11,381 nt of DNA. It comes from Ktedonobacteraceae bacterium. Its GTDB lineage: Bacteria > Chloroflexota > Ktedonobacteria > Ktedonobacterales > Ktedonobacteraceae. The stretch covers positions 1 to 11,381 of the forward strand of contig JADBKA010000149.1 in the NCBI GenBank assembly GCA_014896635.1, given 5' to 3'. Position numbers and translations under genes: made by a program. The notes under the pieces were generated by a model. That model ran no database searches and had not been told where the DNA came from. It was given only the letters and a program-made list of their open reading frames with translations. Below, piece by piece: positions 1-7,042 of the stretch; position 1 is the first letter of the stretch, and each line of letters begins with the position of its first letter.

Positions 1-432
1 CCAGGCCCTGCCGCCAATGGCCCCAGTACCCTTTCGGTACAACCCGCAGCCGGCGGCACGCCGAAAAATATCTACACAAATCCACTGCGCGCCGTTACAA
101 CAGTGCGCGTGGTGACACCTACCACGCTGCTGCTGCTGATTGAGAATCGTACGGGCGATATGAAAGAAAATGGTCTATGGCGCATAGAGAGCGATGGCTC
201 GCACTTGCAGAAGCTTGCGGCTGATCCAGGTAATTCGTTCTCGCTTAGCCCGTTCACACAGTACGACTGGTCCAATGTCTCTCGTGATAACAGCATGTAT
301 GTGTTACGCAGCCATGACCCGGCTACTGGTATGTCCAGCCTTTCGAGTGGCTCGATGAGCCGGGGCGGGCTGAACAGCTTTGCCGAGGTGAAAACTGGCG
401 ACCTTTTTTTCGTAGGATGGACGGCTCTGTGA
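1..432 (+). CDS. TolB-like beta-propeller protein, C-terminal part
   Basis: The frame is open from the first base of the window and ends at TGA 430-432, so only about 143 C-terminal residues are visible and the start lies upstream. The segment GLWRIESDGSHLQKL, followed by a serine-rich stretch and a tyrosine/tryptophan-containing strand (QYDWSNVSRDNSMYVLR), resembles the blade repeats of TolB/WD40-like beta-propellers (PD40 type), where a residue pattern of the kind 'W-x-x-x-x-D-G-S-x-x-x-x-L' recurs. The first visible residues are rich in Pro, Gly and Ala, like an inter-blade linker. No catalytic residues are visible. A periplasmic or extracytoplasmic sensor or scaffold role is only an inference from the fold. 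The gene is followed by its own stop and a separate promoter for the next gene, so it probably does not share an operon with the cupredoxin. Confidence 0.7.
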   Translation, partial: PGPAANGPSTLSVQPAAGGTPKNIYTNPLRAVTTVRVVTPTTLLLLIENRTGDMKENGLWRIESDGSHLQKLAADPGNSFSLSPFTQYDWSNVSRDNSMYVLRSHDPATGMSSLSSGSMSRGGLNSFAEVKTGDLFFVGWTAL

Positions 433-500
433 TCACCGGTGTGTGCGGGCCAGGTATTGTACTGATAATGTATCAGGTAAACTACCGATAAAAAATCAGG

Positions 501-530
501 TAGACATACTGAGCAGTGTCCTTCTATAAT
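501..530 (+). promoter_or_regulatory. Sigma-A-like promoter for the cupredoxin gene
   Basis: TAGACA at 501-506 (5 of 6 to TTGACA) is separated by 18 bases from a perfect TATAAT at 525-530. Transcription would begin near 537 and leave a leader of about 86 bases before the chosen start at 623. The surrounding stretch is AT-rich compared with its neighbours. It lies about 70 bases after the previous stop codon, which supports an independent transcription unit. Confidence 0.6.
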
Positions 531-622
531 AAAAAACACAAATACACAGTTCCACTGCAAGAGTTATCCATTTTATGGATATTCCACTGCTAAAGCGTAT
601 AGAGGAGTATAACGTACTTTTC

Positions 623-1048
623 ATGAAGAAATCCTGGTTAATGCTTCTGACCATGCTCGGTCTCGCCACAATTCTGATCGCGGCCTGTAGCACTTCGAGA
701 GGAGGCTCTGACTCCGCTTCTGGGACGACTACCGGTTCCAGTTCCAACGCCTCTTCTTCGACCACCGTCCATATGAACGAGACGCGCTTTCTGACGGAGA
801 CTATGACCATTAAGAAGGGGGAGAGCATTACGCTTGTCAATGACGTTGCCGTCCTGCACATTTTCGACAACGGCACCTGGGACAGTAATGGAACACCTAA
901 GCCTGCCCAGGAGCCGGGCATTCCTAAGGTGCAGACACAGGTTGGACCAAGCGGCACACAGACGATAGGACCGTTTACTACCGCTGGTACGTTCCACATC
1001 TATTGCACAATCCATCCGGGCATGAATCTCACCGTCACCGTGCAGTAA
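623..1048 (+). CDS. Amicyanin/plastocyanin-like cupredoxin lipoprotein
   Basis: A predicted 141-residue exported blue-copper (type 1) protein. The N-terminus MKKSWLML plus a hydrophobic core ends in a lipobox, LIAAC, with Cys22 as the lipidated residue. A Ser/Thr/Gly-rich linker of about 30 residues (23-50) follows, then one cupredoxin domain (about 51-141). The expected copper ligands are present: His79 in VLHIF and the C-terminal cluster CTIHPGM giving Cys128, His131 and Met134. The C-x2-H-x2-M spacing matches amicyanin and not classical plastocyanin. ATG 623 is chosen because it puts a Lys-Lys signal peptide at the start. An in-frame ATG at 575 would add 16 residues ahead of it. GAGGAG at 602-607 is a somewhat distant ribosome site. 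The likely role is electron transfer or copper binding at the outer face of the cytoplasmic membrane. No redox partner is encoded nearby, so the partner is unknown. Confidence 0.88.
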   Translation: MKKSWLMLLTMLGLATILIAACSTSRGGSDSASGTTTGSSSNASSSTTVHMNETRFLTETMTIKKGESITLVNDVAVLHIFDNGTWDSNGTPKPAQEPGIPKVQTQVGPSGTQTIGPFTTAGTFHIYCTIHPGMNLTVTVQ

Positions 1049-1094
1049 AAAGCGCAGTTCGGAGGGAGAGCTGCCATTTTTGCTTGCATGGTCA

Positions 1095-1126
1095 GGAGCC
1101 TGTTATCCGGTCCAGCAACAGGCTCC
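1095..1126 (+). terminator. Possible first terminator hairpin after the cupredoxin gene
   Basis: A perfect 10-bp inverted repeat (GGAGCCTGTT at 1095-1104 and AACAGGCTCC at 1117-1126) closes a 12-base loop 47 bases after the stop. It is followed only by a short TTT, so it is a weak intrinsic terminator or an RNA 3' end stabiliser. Confidence 0.4.
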
Positions 1127-1160
1127 CGATTTGCTCATCGCGCCACCTTTGTGTTGCGCC

Positions 1161-1198
1161 GGGAGTTGTGAATTACTGAATATTCACAACTCCCTTTT
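1161..1198 (+). terminator. Intrinsic terminator between cupredoxin and S53 genes
   Basis: A perfect 13-bp stem (GGGAGTTGTGAAT at 1161-1173 with its complement at 1182-1194) with an 8-base loop is followed directly by TTTT. The T tract is on the + strand, so it stops cupredoxin transcription. The convergent S53 gene ends at 1225 and could use the same hairpin, but on the - strand the stem is not followed by a T run. Confidence 0.75.
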
Positions 1199-1224
1199 AG
1201 TGTCAACCTGGCAGCGCGGGCTTA

Positions 1225-2934
1225 TTAGCTGGCTGCTATATTGCGGGCAATGTTATAGACATCGGGAGAGCCGAGGCCGCTCGCCAGGTCATAATAGGGC
1301 GTGGCGGGATAGTAGAGATTATCACCGGCACGCACATCGTGAAATGGTGGATAGGGCTGCTGCTCACTCGCCAGGCGGTAGAGAGTGGGAGAGATAAATC
1401 CCAGTGGCGGTTTCCCTTGCTTTTGCAAGTATTGATTAATTAGTGTCGCGCTGGCTGCCCAGAGAGGTGCTGCTGCGCTGGTGCCGCCGACGACGATATT
1501 GCCACTTATGGGACAGCTGGAGGTGCTCACTGTGCAATAGACTGCGTAGCCTGTCTGCGGATCGGCATTGGCCGAGATATCGGGAACTTCGCGCTTGCCA
1601 TTGCTGTACTGATTGGTAACCCCCGGACCAATCTGCCAGTCCGGCTGAGCGAAGACGCTGCTGATCCCCCCGCCGCCGCCAGCGCCTTTCGGACTGCGCA
1701 ATCTGTCAGTCGGGTCGCTCCAGGCTATCTCGCTGCCGTACTGGCCGTTCTGCAACTGGAGTCGTGTGCCGCCGACGGCAGTAATGAACGGGTCACCAGC
1801 GGGCGAATCCACTGCCAGGGTATCATCGCCGCAGTCATAGGCACCTGAATCGCCGGAAGCGGCGAACAGCGAGATGCCCTGAGCCGCTGCCTGTTTAAAG
1901 ATGTTATTCAATGTCTGCAACTCGGCAAGACCCGCTTGCGCTTCGCATTCTCCCCAACTGATAGAGACAACTTGCGCCTGGTTGTCGTTGACGATCCTGT
2001 TGTAAGTGTCGTTGACGCCCTGCGTGGTATTTGGCCCTTCGTAGACAACCTGGGTTGCGCGAGGCGCGATCTCCGCGATCACTTCGATATCCAATTCCAC
2101 TTCGATAGCCCCCTGACCGGCGGAGCCGTCGAAGCCGTCCACCAGCACATTTTTGATGTCAGGCTGGCCGAGCTGGTTATCCTGAAAGAATTGTGCGATA
2201 TCGCTCCGCTCGTAACCATCCAGCTCGAACAGTGCTATTGTCTGGCCACTGCCATCAATGCCGGCCTGACGCAGGGAAGCGATATTGTAAGCATTCAGCA
2301 GATCGTTCGCTTTATAGCCCACTCTGGGCTGCCCTGCTGCCTGGTGAAGAGGATGCATCTGCATACTGTTATCCAGACCACCAATCGACAGAATGAGCGG
2401 TGCAATAGTATCGGGAACAGCGGGAGCGGTGGCATTGGCATAGAATTTGCGCGAGCCGAGCTGGTAATCGTTGATCTGCATGCCGAAGGTGGCCTCGGCC
2501 TGGGCCACCGTCGCGGTTGCGTTGATCAGCAGGCCGTTGGATGCAATCTGTGTCACCGTCATACCCTGGGAGCGTAGATAGTCAGCAACTTGTCGCTGTT
2601 GCGCGGCAGTCGGGCCGAAGGCGGCTGTAAACTGCGCCGGTGTAAGGAAATGGTGGTACAATGGGGAGCGGGGATTGTAGATATCGTTGAGCAGGCGATT
2701 CAGCTTTTGCTCATTGCGCGGGCGCAGCCCTATTGAGAGATGTAATTGCGCATCTGGCTTTGCTGCTCCAACCAGCCGGGCATGGCTGAGCAAAGGGACT
2801 GTTTGCGCGCTGATGGGGATGCGCTGGCTCGGCCTGGCGTGCGCCATGAGGATGGTAACGTTATACAAGCCGGCAGCGATGGCCGCCACAACGATCAGCA
2901 TGAGCGCGCCTCTGAATACGATGTTTCGTTGCAT
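1225..2934 (-). CDS. S53 family (sedolisin/kumamolisin-like) serine-carboxyl peptidase
   Basis: A predicted 569-residue secreted or membrane-anchored endopeptidase of the sedolisin family, which is usually active at acidic pH. A hydrophobic segment near residues 8-30 serves as signal or anchor. It is followed by a pro-kumamolisin activation domain (about 45-185, containing SPLYHHFLTPAQF) that would be removed on maturation. The catalytic domain shows the family residues: Glu278 and Asp282 in IEVELD, the oxyanion Asp362 in ASGDSG, and the nucleophile Ser486 in GGTSAAAPLWA. A C-terminal calcium site is suggested by HDVRAGDN (Asp533) and LASGLGSPD. The order pro-domain, E-x3-D, D, S is complete, so it is probably active. 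ATG 2934 is preferred over GTG 2946 because GGAGG lies five bases upstream of it. It is a single-gene unit convergent with the cupredoxin gene. Scavenging of external protein is the likely role, inferred from the family. Confidence 0.95.
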   Translation of the reverse strand: MQRNIVFRGALMLIVVAAIAAGLYNVTILMAHARPSQRIPISAQTVPLLSHARLVGAAKPDAQLHLSIGLRPRNEQKLNRLLNDIYNPRSPLYHHFLTPAQFTAAFGPTAAQQRQVADYLRSQGMTVTQIASNGLLINATATVAQAEATFGMQINDYQLGSRKFYANATAPAVPDTIAPLILSIGGLDNSMQMHPLHQAAGQPRVGYKANDLLNAYNIASLRQAGIDGSGQTIALFELDGYERSDIAQFFQDNQLGQPDIKNVLVDGFDGSAGQGAIEVELDIEVIAEIAPRATQVVYEGPNTTQGVNDTYNRIVNDNQAQVVSISWGECEAQAGLAELQTLNNIFKQAAAQGISLFAASGDSGAYDCGDDTLAVDSPAGDPFITAVGGTRLQLQNGQYGSEIAWSDPTDRLRSPKGAGGGGGISSVFAQPDWQIGPGVTNQYSNGKREVPDISANADPQTGYAVYCTVSTSSCPISGNIVVGGTSAAAPLWAASATLINQYLQKQGKPPLGFISPTLYRLASEQQPYPPFHDVRAGDNLYYPATPYYDLASGLGSPDVYNIARNIAAS

Positions 2935-3114
2935 GCAATCCTCCACTGTGGTGCAAACATACTACGATAACATTCCTTTTTGTATGAAGGAGTAGAGAAA
3001 AAAGACTACTCACTCCAGCACATTAAGGATGAACGCTATTTTGCGGCGACTTTGCGGAATATCACCAGATCTGGGGAGCAATGGCAGAGAGCAGTTTTTT
3101 GCGCGGATCATCTG

Positions 3115-3144
3115 TTTACATTTCTGGTACAAATGTGCTAAAAT
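3115..3144 (+). promoter_or_regulatory. Sigma-A-like promoter for the ABC importer operon
   Basis: TTTACA at 3115-3120 (5 of 6) and TAAAAT at 3139-3144 (5 of 6) are 18 bases apart. Initiation near 3151 would give a leader of about 165 bases before the ATPase start. The leader contains two copies of CATATTCTG (3158-3166 and 3243-3251) and the hairpin at 3266-3285. Confidence 0.55.
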
Positions 3145-3265
3145 AGCATGGTTATGACATATTCTGTACCCGCACCGCAAGCACCAGAGACTTTCAGGAA
3201 CGCATCTGCGTATTACATTCAAGGATACCGGACCTTGCGTGGCATATTCTGATGCGCTCTATTGT

Positions 3266-3292
3266 TCTCTCTAAAAATAGAGAGATTTTCTT
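3266..3292 (+). terminator. Terminator-like hairpin in the operon leader (possible attenuator)
   Basis: A perfect 8-bp stem (TCTCTCTA at 3266-3273, TAGAGAGA at 3278-3285) with an AAAA loop is followed by TTTTCTT. It lies inside the leader, 25-52 bases before the ATPase start and after the candidate promoter, so it could end transcripts early unless it is melted or bypassed. The stem has only three G-C pairs, so constitutive termination would be inefficient. Confidence 0.45.
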
Positions 3293-3317
3293 AACACAGA
3301 AAAGGGAGAAAAGCGGT

Positions 3318-4337
3318 ATGGCGACCATAGCTTTTCAGCAGATTACCAAGCGCTATCCCGGAGCCAGCAAAGCTGCTATTGATGCTGTCACCTTCGAGGT
3401 GCCGGATGCCACTACCTGCATGCTGGTAGGCACTTCCGGTTCAGGTAAAACCACGCTGCTGCGCATGGTGAATCGCCTGATCGAGCCAACTGAGGGCCAG
3501 ATTCTCATTGATGACAAAAATGTGTTGGAAGAGGACCCGATCCGCCTGCGCCGCCATATTGGCTATGTCATTCAACAGGTCGGGCTATTCCCTCACATGA
3601 CCATCGCAGAAAATATTCGCGTGACGGCGGAGATTGCAGGCGGTTGGAGCAAGCAACGCCTGGAAGCGCGTGTGGATGAGTTGTTGGACCTGGTTGGCCT
3701 GTCACCCGACGAATATCGTGGGCGCTTCCCTCGCCAGTTGTCAGGTGGACAGCAGCAGCGCGTCGGCCTTGCGCGCGCACTCACCAGCGACCCGGCCATC
3801 CTGCTCATGGATGAACCTTTCGGTGCACTGGATGCTATCACGCGCGCTCGCATGCAGGACGAATTACTGCGCATCCAGCGCGATGTCCATAAGACGATCC
3901 TCTTCGTCTCGCATGATATCGACGAGGCGTTCAAGCTTGGAGATCAGATTGCCGTGCTCTCTGAAGGAAAGCTGGTACAGCTTGGTACTCCTGTTGAGCT
4001 GCTCGCCAGACCGGCCAACGAGTTTGTACGCAGGCTGGTAGGCGCTGATAGCATTTTGCGCCAGTTGCAATACCTGCCTGTCACTGATGCTCTGGCCGGC
4101 AGGCCGCTGGCTGTGTCGTCAGCGCACTGGGGGGACGTTCCAACATGTACATCGGACGCTACTCTGCTCGAAGCCCTGTTGAAACTCCTCGAAACCAATG
4201 CTCCCGCCCTTGCAGTCCACGACAAAAACGCCAGCCTTTCAGATGAACCTCTTGGATATGTTACCCTTGCCACAATCAACCATGAGATTACGCAAACTCG
4301 TGGTACTGCGCAACCGCAAGAAGAACCGGCCATTTGA
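3318..4337 (+). CDS. Osmoprotectant (OpuCA/ProV-type) ABC transporter ATP-binding protein
   Basis: A predicted 339-residue cytoplasmic ATPase that powers uptake of a quaternary amine such as glycine betaine, choline or carnitine. The nucleotide-binding domain is complete: Walker A GTSGSGKTT (38-46), Q-loop around Gln86/87 in VIQQVGLFPH, signature LSGGQQQRVGLARAL (from 141), Walker B ILLMDEPFGALD (161-172) and switch His199 in FVSHD. IEPTEGQ and the QQVGLFPHMT stretch are typical of the OpuCA/ProV group. After about residue 245 there is one CBS-like segment (about 275-325, ATLLEALLKLL to GYVTLATI). OpuCA proteins generally carry two CBS domains, so the C-terminal regulatory part looks short. 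ATG 3318 is chosen because GGGAG lies nine bases upstream. An upstream in-frame ATG at 3252 would place the leader hairpin inside the coding sequence. It is first gene of the operon. Confidence 0.92.
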   Translation: MATIAFQQITKRYPGASKAAIDAVTFEVPDATTCMLVGTSGSGKTTLLRMVNRLIEPTEGQILIDDKNVLEEDPIRLRRHIGYVIQQVGLFPHMTIAENIRVTAEIAGGWSKQRLEARVDELLDLVGLSPDEYRGRFPRQLSGGQQQRVGLARALTSDPAILLMDEPFGALDAITRARMQDELLRIQRDVHKTILFVSHDIDEAFKLGDQIAVLSEGKLVQLGTPVELLARPANEFVRRLVGADSILRQLQYLPVTDALAGRPLAVSSAHWGDVPTCTSDATLLEALLKLLETNAPALAVHDKNASLSDEPLGYVTLATINHEITQTRGTAQPQEEPAI

Positions 4338-4365
4338 AGCGTGAGCGCAAAGGAGAGCCTTTCCG

Positions 4366-5028
4366 ATGAAGTATTTGCTCAGCGCGTATAACTACGACCT
4401 GTCAGATCCGAGCAGTATCCCGTACCTGCTCCTTCAGCACTGTTACCTGGTGGGCATCGCTATGCTCATCTCGCTGATCATTGCCATTCCGCTCGGCATC
4501 CTGGCCGCGCGGTATCGCTGGCTGTATGCTCCACTCATAGGCATTGCTGATCTGTTCTATACTATTCCGGGTATTGCTCTGCTCGGCGTGCTGATCACTG
4601 TCCCCGGTCTGGGCCTGGCGCCTCAGACAGCGATTATTCCGCTGGTGATCTATACGCAACTGGTGCTGATTCGCAATACTGTCGCTGCCATTGATAACAT
4701 TGATCCGCTGCTCATCGAGGTTGGTAAGGCGATGGGCATGAACGGACCACAACTCCTTATGCGTGTGACGCTGCCGATGGCGCTGCCTGTGATGATTGCG
4801 GGCATTCGTGTGGCGACGGTGACAACCATCGGTATCGCCTCGCTGGCCTCACTCGTCGGGTCCGGGGGACTGGGCGATCTGATCTTTAAGAATATTACCA
4901 CCGGCGATATGGATGCCGTAATGGCCGGAGCCATTTTAATGAGCCTCTTCGCTATCATCGCTGATCTGTTGCTACTCACCGTGCAGTCCGCGCTCAACCG
5001 GGGACGCGGCGCGATCTCGCTGGCGTAG
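4366..5028 (+). CDS. Osmoprotectant ABC transporter permease (OpuCB/ProW-type), first copy
   Basis: A predicted 220-residue integral membrane subunit that, with the second permease, forms the translocation channel. Hydrophobic segments lie at about 27-47, 55-80, 88-104, 140-165 and 185-208. The cytoplasmic EAA loop that docks on the ATPase is visible as EVGKAMGMNGPQLLMRVTLP (118-137), with the conserved Gly124 and a terminal Leu-Pro. The short form without the long N-terminal extension of E. coli ProW matches the OpuCB/OpuCD/YehW/YehY subgroup. AGGAG ends ten bases before ATG 4366, and only 28 bases separate it from the ATPase stop, so co-transcription is likely. Confidence 0.92.
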   Translation: MKYLLSAYNYDLSDPSSIPYLLLQHCYLVGIAMLISLIIAIPLGILAARYRWLYAPLIGIADLFYTIPGIALLGVLITVPGLGLAPQTAIIPLVIYTQLVLIRNTVAAIDNIDPLLIEVGKAMGMNGPQLLMRVTLPMALPVMIAGIRVATVTTIGIASLASLVGSGGLGDLIFKNITTGDMDAVMAGAILMSLFAIIADLLLLTVQSALNRGRGAISLA

Positions 5029-5050
5029 CCAGAGAAAGAGCAGGTCCCTT

Positions 5051-5731
5051 ATGAACGATGTACTGGCATTTATCACTGATCCGCGTAACGAGTTTCTGGC
5101 ACATACGAATGATTATCTTCGTATTTGCTTTTTCTCTATTGCCGTTGCAATGGTGATCGGCGTGGTACTTGGTATTGCCGTTTCAAAAAATGCGCTGTCA
5201 GCCTTTGTCGCGGTTAATCTGAGCGGACTGATGCGCGCGATCCCCATTATTGCTTTTCTGATCGCGGTCGTGCCTTACCTGGGTCTGGGCTTCACGCCAA
5301 CGGTAGTGGCACTGATCATTCTGGGCATTCCACCCATCTTGCTCAATACCTACACCGGCCTGCGTGGCATCGATCCGGCTGCCATTGATGCCGCCAGAGG
5401 TATGGGTATGACGGGCTGGCAGATTATCACGCGCATCCAGATGCCGCTGGTGCTGCCGATCATCGCAGCGGGCATTCGCACATCAGCGGTGCAGATCGTG
5501 GCGACGGCCACGCTCGCGGGCCTCATCGGCGCCGGCGGCTACGGCGATTATATTATTGACGGCCTCTATAAGCTGAGCAATACCGAGATCCTGGCCGGAG
5601 CTATTCCCGTCGCTTTGCTGGCACTGTTGATCGAAGTATTGATGAGCTGGCTGCAACGGGCCATCACGCCCATCGGCTTGCGACAGCAGGGTGCAGTACA
5701 GACTCAGGCATCTCAGGCGGCTGCTCAATAA
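5051..5731 (+). CDS. Osmoprotectant ABC transporter permease (OpuCD-type), second copy
   Basis: A predicted 226-residue membrane permease, similar in plan to the upstream permease but clearly diverged from it. The channel is therefore probably a heterodimer. Hydrophobic segments lie at about 24-45, 55-77, 83-101, 133-160 and 180-200. The EAA loop reads DAARGMGMTGWQIITRIQMP (113-132), with Gly119 and the Met-Pro end. ALIILGIPPILLNTYTGLRG is typical for this family. It begins 22 bases after the previous stop. The ribosome site is weak (AGAGCAGG region at 5036-5043), which suggests partial dependence on translation from upstream. The C-terminus is a Gln/Ala-rich tail. Confidence 0.92.
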   Translation: MNDVLAFITDPRNEFLAHTNDYLRICFFSIAVAMVIGVVLGIAVSKNALSAFVAVNLSGLMRAIPIIAFLIAVVPYLGLGFTPTVVALIILGIPPILLNTYTGLRGIDPAAIDAARGMGMTGWQIITRIQMPLVLPIIAAGIRTSAVQIVATATLAGLIGAGGYGDYIIDGLYKLSNTEILAGAIPVALLALLIEVLMSWLQRAITPIGLRQQGAVQTQASQAAAQ

Positions 5732-5734
5732 GCA

Positions 5735-5749
5735 CGCGAATCTTTCGCG
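5735..5749 (+). other. Small hairpin between permease and binding-protein genes
   Basis: CGCGAA and TTCGCG form a perfect 6-bp stem around a TCT triloop, just after the permease stop. No strong T tract follows. Such intercistronic hairpins can stabilise one part of a message, which would fit a need for more binding protein than permease. This role is speculative. Confidence 0.3.
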
Positions 5750-5805
5750 GCTGTTTATCTCTACAGGCCCTTTACCGGTAATTATGCTGTATTAAGGAGT
5801 ATAAG

Positions 5806-6768
5806 ATGAATTCATGGACCAGTTTATGGCGAGTCAGGATGCTCGCGTTCCCTTTGATCGTGCTGCTGCTCATGCTGGCTGCCTGTGGCGGGACCAGTCC
5901 CGCACCGAGTGGCGGCGGCAATACCGGCAGCGCCGGCGCACGTGGGCCGATTACTGTTGGTGGCAAACTGGACACAGAGGCTCAATTGTTGACAAAGATG
6001 TATTCGCTGTTGCTGAGCAAGGCGGGTTTCCAGGTCACTGAGAAAGCCGCGCTCGGCAATAGCAACATCGTCTTTCAGGCCATCACGAGCAAGCAGATTG
6101 ATCTCTACCCTGAATTTACGGCGACCGGCCTGAACAAGCTCCAGATCCCTTCAAGCTATGATCCAAAGAAAGATTATCAGACGGTGAAGGACGAGTTTGA
6201 CAAACGTTACCAGATCACGTGGCTGGACCCTTCACCACTCAACGACGGCTATGCGCTCTGTACCAGTAAGGATGAGTCGCAGAAGCTCGGCGTCACCTCG
6301 CTTTCACAGCTTGCACCTAAGGTCGGAGATCTGATCCTTGTCTCACCAAGCGACGGTGTGACGTTTGTGGATGGGCTGAAGAAGACCTATAACATCGATA
6401 CGAAAAGCTTCAAGCAGGTGCAGACCGTCAACTATGGCCTCAGCTTTACGGCAATTTCCAGTGGCAAGGCGCAGATCATGGTCTGCTATGGCACAGATAT
6501 CCAGGTGCCTGCTAAAAACTTCATCTTCTTGCAGGATGATAAAAACGGCTTTCCGGCCTTCAATCCGGCGCCCATCGTGCGCAACGATACGCTGGCAAAG
6601 TACCCGGATATCAAGAATGTGCTCAATCCGCTCGCGCCTAAACTGACAACCGAGGTCAGCCTGGCGCTGCAAAAGCAGGTGCAGGATAAGAAGCAGAGCG
6701 GCATTTCTGATAAGCAGGCGATTAAAGAAGTTGCGACAGACTTTTTGAAGAGCCAGGGACTATACTAA
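5806..6768 (+). CDS. Osmoprotectant-binding lipoprotein (OpuCC/ProX/OsmF-type)
   Basis: A predicted 320-residue substrate-binding lipoprotein that captures the quaternary amine outside the membrane and delivers it to the permease pair. The signal peptide ends in the lipobox LAAC with Cys27 as lipid anchor. A Gly/Ser/Pro-rich linker follows (28-45), then a two-lobe OpuAC-type domain starting at PITVGGKLDTEAQLLTKMY. Family-like elements are the NSNIVFQAITSKQIDLYPEF segment, which resembles the IDLYPEYTGT region of YehZ/OpuCC proteins, NDGYAL before the hinge, and the SGKAQIMVCYGTD stretch. The ligand cannot be fixed from sequence: betaine, choline and carnitine are all possible. AAGGAG sits six bases upstream of ATG 5806, the strongest ribosome site of the operon. 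A gap of 74 bases separates it from the permease. It is the last gene of the unit. Confidence 0.92.
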   Translation: MNSWTSLWRVRMLAFPLIVLLLMLAACGGTSPAPSGGGNTGSAGARGPITVGGKLDTEAQLLTKMYSLLLSKAGFQVTEKAALGNSNIVFQAITSKQIDLYPEFTATGLNKLQIPSSYDPKKDYQTVKDEFDKRYQITWLDPSPLNDGYALCTSKDESQKLGVTSLSQLAPKVGDLILVSPSDGVTFVDGLKKTYNIDTKSFKQVQTVNYGLSFTAISSGKAQIMVCYGTDIQVPAKNFIFLQDDKNGFPAFNPAPIVRNDTLAKYPDIKNVLNPLAPKLTTEVSLALQKQVQDKKQSGISDKQAIKEVATDFLKSQGLY

Positions 6769-6781
6769 AGTGGGGGGCCGG

Positions 6782-7020
6782 GGCAGGCGTCTCCGAAAAG
6801 GGGGTCCAGGGATCTTACAAGTAGAGGTTTTTGGGAACCAGAGCGTACGACCATCGCTCTGATGCTTAATCAGAACGTCTATAGTAGGGGCGACCCTGGC
6901 GGTCGCCCTGGCTCACCAAAAAGCCCTGGCTCCTTGTCGCCCTGGCTCACCCCCAAAAAACCTCTACTTGAGAGAGGGCTACCCCTAAAAAGTTGACGGG
7001 GATGGCAGGCATCTCCGAAA
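6782..7020. repeat. Intergenic nested repeat element flanked by direct repeats
   Basis: A 17-base direct repeat with one mismatch (GGCAGGC[G/A]TCTCCGAAA at 6782-6798 and 7004-7020) brackets the region. Inside it, CAAGTAGAGGTTTTTGGG (6818-6835) is inverted at 6951-6970 with one extra base. Within these arms lie a 6-bp hairpin (AGAGCG 6840-6845 with 6855-6860), an 8-bp hairpin (GGGCGACC 6888-6895 with GGTCGCCC 6901-6908), and a 16-base direct repeat GTCGCCCTGGCTCACC (6902-6917 and 6936-6951). There is no coding frame of note. It looks like a small non-autonomous mobile or palindromic element and may also fold as the 3' end of the ABC operon transcript. Confidence 0.7.
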
Positions 7021-7042
7021 CTCTTTGAAAGGTCTATCTAGC

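Noticed and set aside
2990..3011. GAGTAG/CTACTC hairpin upstream of the S53 gene as a terminator
   Set aside because: The stem is only 6 bp with an A-rich loop and no T run follows on either strand; no gene ends nearby to need it.
3010..3222. A 70-codon frame on the - strand in the ABC leader region
   Set aside because: No ribosome site, no recognisable domain, and it overlaps the promoter and leader of the ABC operon on the other strand.
6782..7020. CRISPR-like array because of the recurring GTCGCCCTGGCTCACC
   Set aside because: Only two copies of one 16-base unit, nested inside inverted repeats, with no regular spacer pattern and no cas genes.
6993..7021. TTGACG as a -35 for the MpaB-like gene
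   Set aside because: No -10-like hexamer is found 16-19 bases downstream, and it lies next to the direct repeat of the intergenic element.
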